DNA of 64,000 nt. Source: Dallia pectoralis (taxonomy: Eukaryota; Chordata; Actinopteri; Esociformes; Umbridae). How positions within the stretch are numbered: position 1 is the first letter of the stretch; each line of letters begins with the position of its first letter. The notes beneath the pieces are model-generated. The model saw only the letters and a list, made by a program, of their open reading frames with translations. It searched no databases and had not been told where the DNA came from. Of this stretch, positions 55,480 through 64,000 are shown piece by piece. The stretch spans positions 5,774,936-5,838,935 of the forward strand of contig CM055747.1 in NCBI GenBank assembly GCA_029465975.1, written 5' to 3'. The position numbers and the translations under genes were made by a program.

Positions 55480-58400
55480 GAATTAAAAAAAATAAACGTA
55501 ATTAAATCTTTTGGTGCAGATCTCTGTTTTGGTTTGCTGCACTAATGACTGTGGGTTCCGAGGAGTGAAATTACTTCCAGGTTTTGCTAATGCTTATGGA
55601 CTAATTTGAACCTTGATCTAGGCAGCCTTTTTATCCATAGAGTTCCAACATAATCTCACCTGCCAATCTCTTCTCACATCAGAGAACGGTTGCTTGTTTG
55701 GTTAAGGAGATAAATACTGAGATAAAGAGAGCGATATAATTATTATGGCATACTTGCTTGGTATTCTTCACACAATCAATATTTTTAACATGATTTCAAT
55801 GCATGTGCTCCTCATATCATGATTTACGGTCCAATTCTAGTAGCTGCTTATATATATATAATGCCTACCGATTGTAATTTTTCCAGGGTCTTCACAGACA
55901 TAAAAACTCCAGAATGAGCATCACCCACGAGGGTGGAGTAAAATGTCTATTGTGGGAACATTTCCCTTCTGTAGCTCATGATGTCACAAATTCAACTTCA
56001 GACATTTTTCTCCGAAGCTCATGATGTCATATTGTTCTTTCACCTGCATCAGATTTGGCAGAACTGCAATAATCAAAATACAAGCATTCTTTAGTCTGCA
56101 TTCTTCATATGAATAAAAAACTGTTTTCATGCCCGCCTTGTGTTATTCAAACTCTTTGACGGTGTGTTTCTTGATGCAACATGTTGCCAGTTGAAAGTGA
56201 ATAGATGGGTCACGCTTGATTGTTTTTATATGTTATTCTCTGGTTAACTTACCCCCAATCTGATGCGATAAGTTAAGCAACCTCACCTTCAGGTGCAATA
56301 AATATACATTATTAGAGCTATATTTTTGCAAATGTAATTATTTTATTTGTCAAATGCATACTAGGTCCAACATCAACCAAAGTTCCAGGGGCCCTACAAG
56401 CAATTGGGGTTACCTTTCTTGCCTAAGAGCAAATGATAGTTTACATTTTTGGGATGAATTTATTTAGCAACCTATTGGTTTCTGTCTCAAAATGCCTAAC
56501 CACAAGTCTGCCTTTAATTCCATTTATGATATTAACTTATTTTCTAACCTGAAGCATACATTTACAAATGCCTCATAAATGCCTTACTGTTTAACTAACT
56601 TAACAGCAAAATATGGAATATACTAAAGAGTATAAACTGAAAGCGTGGTTAAACATTTATGACAAATGTTGATATGATGGATTGCCTTTGCAATGCTTTG
56701 CAGTGCTTTGTCTTGTAATTTAAGAGTGGTTTAGTTTCCACAGTCCCCTCTTTCTCTTTATTAAAAGAGCAGTCGTGTGTCTAGCTCAACAGATGGTGAT
56801 ATTACTCCTTAATTATTCACTGGCGCTAGTTCACAATTTCACATGCAAAATCAATGTCATCAGGTTTACGCAAGAGCGTACTTTATTGACTGGTAATAAA
56901 GCTCACAACACTAAATTCTGTTAATAGGAATGGATATTGATCCAGCCACCCTCATAGTCATAAATAATTACAATTACTCAATGTCATCATATAGTTTTAT
57001 AGAACCCGTTGCTCTAAACAAGATTATAACAACCATCTAGCTTGAAATACCAAAGGTATGCAGAAAATGGTTCCAAAAGTTCCCGTTGTTTACTTTTTTA
57101 AAGAAAATAATAAATATGGAGGCCATGGCTAAGCTGACAATAAACCAATACCAGTTTACCTAGAAGAGGGTAAAAAGACAATGCCTTTAAAATTGACAGT
57201 GTTGTGATAACTTATGAAATGACAAGAAATAGCAAATTTAGTACAAATTAAAATATTTTGTTCCTACCACAAGCAAAACTTTATATTTAAAATTTGGAAC
57301 AAAGTAGCACAGATTCTCCTTGCTTGCAGCCAAACGTCTTGCTTGAACAAACGGTGTTATTCTCTCTCATTCCTTAATTAATGACTTTCATACCTTTTCA
57401 TACATGTAGCCCCACTCGTTAGTATTTCCAAATGCTTTGGTCAGGTGTGAAATATACACACCAATGACCACAAATGTGTTGGCATGAGTAGGAATTTTGT
57501 ATAGGTATAAATATATCTAAAGGCAACGGACAGAAATGATTAATGAATGATTGCAAACAATGACATTCTACTTAGAGTATAATTACTATTGGTCAACAGA
57601 AGCCTAACTGGATGGAAAAGCTCTATGGTCTCTTACAATTGGCATCACTAAGATACCTGAGATATCCCTTAGTCATTTTCTGGTTGCTAAAAATAGTTCC
57701 TATTTATTTTCTTTTGGAATCTGGTTAACCAAAACTGAAAGTTCGTTTGAACGCATTATTCCTGTAATGCAAAAAACGTCCACAAGGTGGAAGTAAACAT
57801 GGGTCATCTCCTTTAAAATCCAAAGACTCCAAAAAAGCTATTTGAAATGCATGTATTTTTTCCATGTCAGGGACTATCTCATTCGGATACAACTGGGTAT
57901 AATTGAGTACAATGCGCTCTATGGAAACTTGGCTAAAATCAGAAAAGGACATGCTGGTGCCCCTTAGAGAAAATGACTTGGGTCATTGCTGTTCTCTATT
58001 TTTAATCAGTTTACTAAATGTATAATGTGTTTGCCATGGACACATTGTAACATTTGGTCACATATCTTTAGCAGGGCATGGTTGACTGAAATCTTGCATC
58101 TATAGGAATAATTAGTATGGCACCATCTCTGATAGTTTCCAAACCCAGCCACATTTGACAAACACAAGACCCAGCAAAGTAGGATTCATCTACTGCATAT
58201 TGACTGTTTGTAAGCAAACATCTGGATTTTCTTCCACTGCTGCCGTTTGCTCAGTGTGGATCCTGCCTTTAATCCAAGTCTTCTGCTTAGGTTATATAAG
58301 ACTGGTTAATGTGAGATGACTTTGTTCGTGCACTTTTTTGTTAATCCTCATACTCGTCGTGGATTAATCCCAGAACATAATCGTGTCTAGAGTCCAGTCC

Positions 58401-60360
58401 ACATCTTCCTGGTTCATTAGCAGGTCATAGAGCTGCATGGCTTGCTATCAGCACGCATTAAAGAAGATAATGACTTGTAACTTTTAGGCAGTAAATAGGC
58501 CTATATACTGTTATTTTTACAGATAAAAATATGAAAGAAAATATATTTAAAAAAAGATAATGCCCATAGTATGTTCAGCCTAGAATTTTCTTTAGAATTT
58601 CATTTTTTCAACGGTTTAGACTGTACAGTTCGTACGATCATCTACAGGGGTGACAAATTCATTTTCACCTTAGTTCACATAAGCATTATGGTGGCCCTCA
58701 AAGGGCAGGTTGTCACCGAAAGACTGTTGAAATGTAACTACTCCTTAATATATTGTATATATTGTCTCTGCATTTGTTTTTATTTATTTATAAGTGTACC
58801 AAAATTGTACATGAATTTACGTAAACATTTAAATGTATGTAAGCACATTGATCTATGTTATTATAACATAAATTCCATTTATCAGGTATAGAAACCTGCA
58901 TTACCATCAAACTTGTCACCCAAAATTGACATGAATTGTCGGGGATATAGTTTATGGTCACCGAAATGCTGTTAATTTACAGGAACATTATTTATTATTC
59001 ACTATATTTGAACACAAAACATAAATTACTACATTGGTTTTTGAATTTAGCACTATTACAATGAACACGTTGGAAACCCAGAAACATAGCAATGATGTCA
59101 AGGAAGAATGTTTTGCAACACTATTTACGCAATACAACTGCAGCAGATGATCTGCCGAGACAACAATATTATGAAGGGTCATACCTAGTGACCGGTTAGC
59201 ATTCCTGTTAGCATTCCTGTTAGCTAGCTAGCTTCAGAATCTTCATGTATAGCAGCCTTACCTTTCCCCAAACATCCAACTCCAGGAATACACAATCAGC
59301 AATCATTGACAAGCGATTGTCACACCCTTCTGGTTAAAGAAAGTGTATACAGCTTGAAAGCCTTTGTTTCTTCTGGATGTAGCTATGCTCAAAATTGTGA
59401 GAAGGAACGATTTAATTTTGCCTACTCGCGCACACAAATCAGCAAAACAATACTGTAACTGGTCAGTCCCCATGCGTTTGGCCCGAGGGATTAGCATTAA
59501 GTGAAAGCATCTGATGCCGATCATGTACCACCCAATGAGCCTCTGGCCTGCCTTGCTTCCCTTTATCGAATTGAAATGACACGATCAGTGTTCACACACT
59601 CAATAATATATGTCATTGGCGTGGCAATAAAAAAGCTTCGTCAATTAAAAACATGACTATTATTACCCACATGTGTGTTGGGCTATTCAATAACGGAATC
59701 TTTTTATATTACTGTGAATAATATTAAACACATGTCTTACAATTGCTGTGCCAAAGATGACGCGTTTACACACAATTGCACTGCACTGGTTGAGTATTTG
59801 TCTGAACAAGCATTATACTTTTACCACATGAGGGTGCACAATATTTTAGAGTTTACTGTTCACTTTTTTATCAATAATTTAAATCATAATGAAACTGATT
59901 CAAGCAACCAGCTGTCAAAAATTCTAACCTACATATGCATTAAGAAAAAAAAATCTACATAACCCTAACCCCCTAACCCTAACACCTAAAATACATTTGT
60001 ATAGAAATCTACCAAAATAATGTAATTAGGAAATAAAATTCAGATCCAAAACCCAATCACATATCAAAAACTTTTAAGGCTTTAATAATTAACCCATATT
60101 CCTGATGTATAACAATTTAAATGGCCCTATATTTATACAAAAAATAAATAAGCATATCTTTATTAACATACATATGTGTAATAGTGTTTTTGATGCACAG
60201 CATAGTATGCAAAAAGTAAAATAAAACTATGGTCGTTGTTCATTGGTTTGTCCAGGTGTTTTCTGTTTAAAAATAGTTAAGTAGGGTTTGAGGTTTGGGA
60301 TACAGAAAATCTATGAGAAATCCCAATTGTCATTTTGAATGAAGTAACCTTAATCCCATT
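55480..60360. other. AT-rich spacer between the two claudin genes
   Basis: 4.9 kb without a gene I can support. The first few hundred bases upstream of 55471 should hold the promoter of claudin A. A 75-codon minus-strand frame (57725-57952) and a 106-codon plus frame (58571-58891) have no recognisable homology. Telomere-like aaccctaacc repeats occur at 59961-59985. Confidence 0.4.
59961..59985. repeat. Telomere-like (CCCTAA) interstitial tract
   Basis: Reads aaccctaaccccctaaccct followed by aacac: roughly four imperfect CCCTAA units in an AT-rich context. Confidence 0.6.
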
Positions 60361-60366
60361 TTAACG

Positions 60367-62667
60367 TCAGACGTAAGCATTCCTCCCATACTGGCTGGGT
60401 GTGAGTGCCGATGGATGTGACTGTTGTGCTGAAGAATAAACAGTCTCTCTGGTGGGAGGCTGGTACGGGTAAGGCCTGCGGAAGAGAATATGTTTTGGGG
60501 TTTAATATTTTCTGAGCAACACTTCTTTGTAAGTAAACTGCCGTTGATAAATAACTAACAACCCCGACAAACATGCGGATAACACGTCATATTGTGACGA
60601 ACGAAAAACATACAGTTTCTTCTCATCGGACTGGAATCTGCATGCGCATATCAGGCATGATCCGGCGCAGATCGCCACTGTGCCTGAAGCCCAGCCAAAG
60701 AAGAGGCCGTCCCCGATGTCAAACCTGCAACAACACAACTGTCAACATACAGCTACAACCAACACATTCCAATATAGTAAACCGGACATAATAAATAAGT
60801 AAGCGCTGCGAAAGCATATGTTGTTAATTTCATAAAAAAATCAAGATAAGCTATTCTAAGTCAATTCACTAGAAACAGTCTAGGCTTCCTCTGTAATTGT
60901 GGATTCATTCTTAGAGAAGATAAAATAAATAATATGGCCCTGGATCAACATTCTTCTATTATACTGAATTACAATATTTCATATTAAAACACGTTTTAGT
61001 CTTGCCTTAATCAATTTGTATGTACCTGTATATCAGGTTAGAAAAGAAAACTCACTGTTTAACTCCAGGTATAGTCTACATCAATAGCTTTTTCCAAAAC
61101 TTTCTATCAATACCAACGTTTAAATGACTATTCACTGAGTGGCATCATGGGAAAACGATAGTACGTATGTGGCCTGGTTCAATTTGTTGTGGGTGCCCAT
61201 TACTTTAAATCGACTTACTTTGGATTCACTGGGTTTAATGGGTTAAAGAAATCCTGAGTGATGTTGACCGCATACCACGATACAGCAATCATTGTACACA
61301 TACCTGCAAAGGAGAGACAGATAAAGCAATAAGACACGTGTCATACCTCAAGTCTGTGGTCTTAAAAAACATTAGCAGAATTATGGTTGACTAAAGGCTC
61401 AAATCTCTACAAAAAACACAGATCTCCCATGAACAGTGAACTCTGGGTAACCAAAATAATCTGAGGTCGAGTGTAGTGTTTTTTTTAAGCAGCAGGGGGC
61501 ACTGTTACCCTGTAGAAGGAAGAACACGCCACCCATCCCAGACATCTTTCCCTTCAGGTTGTAGTTCTCTCCTGCTACTTTGGAGCACTTCATCCCCACC
61601 AGAGTAGCCAGGATTCCCAACGCACCGAACAGAATAGCAGCTATCATCAGAGCCCGCGATGCTTGCATGTAGCCTGTAACAAAGGATTATTGACTATTTA
61701 GGCCTTGGTCAGACCTATTGGACACCTGGTACTTGAGTATTCCCAATAATACCAGTGTTGGTGTTGCTCATTGCCATTTGGAATGTCTATAATATAATAG
61801 AGCATATATCTGTTGGCTGTTGAAGTCTATCATTATATAAGCTTTAACATCATAGTGGTTATGAACTAGTAGCAACTGTGCACTTCTCATTCAAAAGCAA
61901 AGATAATTCAGCATATCGGGTAAAATTGAGTATGCATAAACTTTTGCATCAGCCTTTTGACAGAGGCTAACAGAGATATTATGTCTAATGAAGCATATAG
62001 GAAATAGGATGTAATTCGGGTAAACTAATTGTTATTACTATTTAAGCTTAGTTAGCCTCATCTAAAATCAATGCAGTTATCTTGACAAAATATATATATT
62101 TTATATATGATTTATTTAACATCATGAAAGTATCTAAAACATGTAATTCCGTTGAGTGAGTATTGTCCCGATGTAAATATTTTTATACCATATGTGATTA
62201 AATTGCCCTTAACCATGTCTACATTTTTATAGAACCCTGGATACTTGGAAAAAAAACGCGACAATAACTAGCACATAAATAGACGCACGAATAAAAAAAC
62301 TAAAAATTAAAAACTAAAAATATATATTTCCTGGACCACGACGCTTGCACTGTATCAGAGAAAGTGTTTTTCCCTGGCAGTTTCCAGCGAGACACAATAA
62401 GCTCGTCCTATAATTGACTGATTGGTATATTGAAATCAGAAGTTACATGCCAGAGAGAGCGAGCAGTGATGGGAACTCCTGGCAATCGTGAACCCCCAGC
62501 GAGTCAGCTGCGCAGGACATCCATAGGTTTTCATACGTGCTCAATGCGGTAATAACGTTGCCGTCGTCCTGACCGACTTTCCAACTTCTGTTCATTAGGG
62601 TAACCCCTGCTAGAACCCAGGAAAAAAACCCGAGGAGAGACGCGACAGCTTCCACAGCCGAGTTCAT
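60367..62667 (-). CDS. Claudin-15/10-like tight junction protein (paralogue B, 228 codons)
   Basis: Tandem partner of the claudin at 48745-55471. Five exons: 62667-62451, 61673-61509, 61303-61219, 60724-60614 and 60475-60367, total 687 nt. Exons 2, 4 and 5 have the same lengths as in paralogue A (165, 111, 109). Loop signature: W29, NLW 47-49, C52 and C62 (YENLWMSCAADSLGVHDC), with D55 and E64 at the positions of the claudin-15 pore acids. Helices include VEAVASLLGFFSWVLAGVTL, ASRALMIAAILFGALGILAT and LFFGWASGTVAICAGSCL. The C terminus is YGRNAYV. Reading past exon 1 in frame meets ATG TAA at once, and the phase-1 junction needs a GC donor (CTG|GCATGT at 62450-62449). The protein otherwise looks intact. 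CA-rich sequence marks the region upstream of exon 1. Confidence 0.87.
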
Positions 62668-62724
62668 TTTTGAAATAATGCGGTCGGTTCCGTTTTCTTC
62701 TGAACTACAGAGCGAGTAGATGAC

Positions 62725-62770
62725 ACACACCCGCACGCACGCACACACACGCACACGCACGCACACACAA
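62725..62770. repeat. CA/CG-rich simple repeat upstream of claudin B
   Basis: Mixture of gcacgcacac and acacgcacac units within about 60-100 bases of the start codon, so it may fall in the 5' UTR or promoter. Confidence 0.75.
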
Positions 62771-63119
62771 CTCTGGCACTCATTGATTTCCATACCTTGA
62801 GGCTTTGAAAAAACACAATTTTCAAATTATGTGCAAATAGCAAATAGATATCAAAGCATTATTTAACACAGTATAGATTCCTGTAATTGGTCAAAAGCTT
62901 ATGTTGCTTATTCTATAAAGTTAACGGGGTTTTTTTCAGAAAACTGTGACAAAATAAGATTTAACGTGGTTATATTGATGTATAACATGATGGCATACAA
63001 CTATTTTGTTGTGGCTGGATATTAGAAACACATAGAGTTGTGGTGTAAAACTGTTTGTCTCTTGTCACTTCATGAGTTTAAAGCTAGGAAAAGAACAATA
63101 ATAAAGTGTGCCAGTAAAT

Positions 63120-63500
63120 GTTTTCTTTATTAGTCGCACCGCCTCACCTGCACCATACTGTCATACCTGTTGACTTTCTTGAATCACTCTATTTGCTCAG
63201 ATATTCTCAAATGCTCTTTCCCATAATAACGGTCATATAATCCATGCACTCAAATGACCTACCTGCTAGACCAGTCCCTTATCAATGCTACTCAACAGAA
63301 CCACACATACCTCATTATTTTTAACTTGACCCTGTATTGCCTTATTGTGTCCCATGTTATCTGCACTCCTGTGTTCTGTGTATTTATTATGTAACTGTAT
63401 TTTGTCCTGCACATTTTCACACCTTATCTTTGCCAGGGCGCCGCTGCAAATGAGAATTTGTTCTCAATCGGCCTACCAATTAAAAATATATAAAAATGAA
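63120..63500 (+). mobile_element. LINE 3'-end relic
   Basis: Ends with gccagggcgccgctgcaaat, gagaatttgttctcaatcgg and cctaccaattaaaaatat, close to a widespread fish retroelement 3' end (normally finishing in a ggttaaataaagg-type tail). No coding part is visible. Confidence 0.55.
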
Positions 63501-63794
63501 CCTCTTTTAATTTTTCAATATACTGTATAATGTCAAGTGTGTTGTATGTTTACATCCATTTTCAATCTGTACAGATTTTAACCAGGTCTCGTTTAATTGA
63601 TTTGTAATCCCGGTGAGGCTAACCTAGAGTTAAAAAAAATAAAAAACACAATTATATCAGTAAACCATGGAATAGGTTAAACTGGTGTTGCATATCTTTA
63701 GTTACATGTCTGTCGTCAGAGCTTGTTGGCTGGTGTGGACAGTTTAAAAAAATCTACCTGAATTGGGTTACATATAAAAAAAATTCAACAGTTG

Positions 63795-63841
63795 AGAGTC
63801 ACATTTCAAGCAACATAATCCGTTGCTTGAAATGTGACTCT
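63795..63841. repeat. Perfect 20-bp inverted repeat with 7-nt loop
   Basis: Left arm agagtcacatttcaagcaac (63795-63814), loop ataatcc, right arm gttgcttgaaatgtgactct (63822-63841). Every base pairs. Confidence 0.95.
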
Positions 63842-64000
63842 TATTCATCATTTCTATGAATGTATTCTTCTCCAATAATCCAGATCTGTGTAGATAAAGT
63901 TACATGCAACTAGTATAGTTTGTGTGCCCTTATTACATTCAAGACTCACACATTTTCGTTAAGAGTATTGCATTTTATTACACAATAACGTAAAATTTAC

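Overview
The window is genomic DNA from a ray-finned fish. Its genes are split by GT-AG introns and their proteins are teleost-like. Much of the non-coding DNA is made of degraded Tc1-type transposons, non-LTR retrotransposon pieces and minisatellites. Some Tc1 pieces match, from memory, families common in salmonids and their relatives, so a salmoniform or esociform fish is a reasonable guess that this sequence alone does not prove.

Layout: (1) 75-8711, minus strand: the 5' half of a dishevelled gene, best matched to dvl2, leaving the window in the intron after the first PDZ-encoding exon; its first intron holds a 69-bp minisatellite. (2) 9366-17097, minus: two tandem ZP3-type egg-coat genes, one of 388 codons and one of 633 codons with a long extra tail. 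(3) 17971-19130: a 24-bp minisatellite and a broken retrotransposon ORF1 with a CCHC zinc knuckle. (4) 21461-30360, plus: a complete taf6 gene in 14 coding exons. (5) 33122-35034, plus: a four-helix TMEM272-like membrane protein. (6) 37048-37790: a dead reverse-transcriptase fragment, then a 59-bp minisatellite. (7) 39791-40444, minus: a PTB/PID-domain adaptor-like protein of unresolved identity. (8) 43564-47318, plus: a complete sat2-type acetyltransferase gene. (9) 48745-55471 and 60367-62667, minus: two tandem claudin-15/10-like genes, each of 228 codons, with transposon debris in the large first intron of one.

The genes do not form one pathway. They include two tandem duplicate pairs (zp3-like, claudin) and unrelated housekeeping or signalling genes. 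From general knowledge, dvl2 and sat2 have human relatives on 17p13, while taf6 and cldn15 have relatives on 7q22, so the fish order mixes two human neighbourhoods.

Exon limits were built by hand. For every complete spliced gene the exon lengths sum to a multiple of three and the intron phases agree. No new defence, metabolic or viral system was found. The most notable points are two probable GC-AG introns (zp3-like and claudin), a splice donor made from a (GT)n microsatellite, a 115-bp direct duplication flanking the first coding exon of taf6, the rearranged tail of one ZP3 paralogue, and a perfect 20-bp hairpin near the right end.
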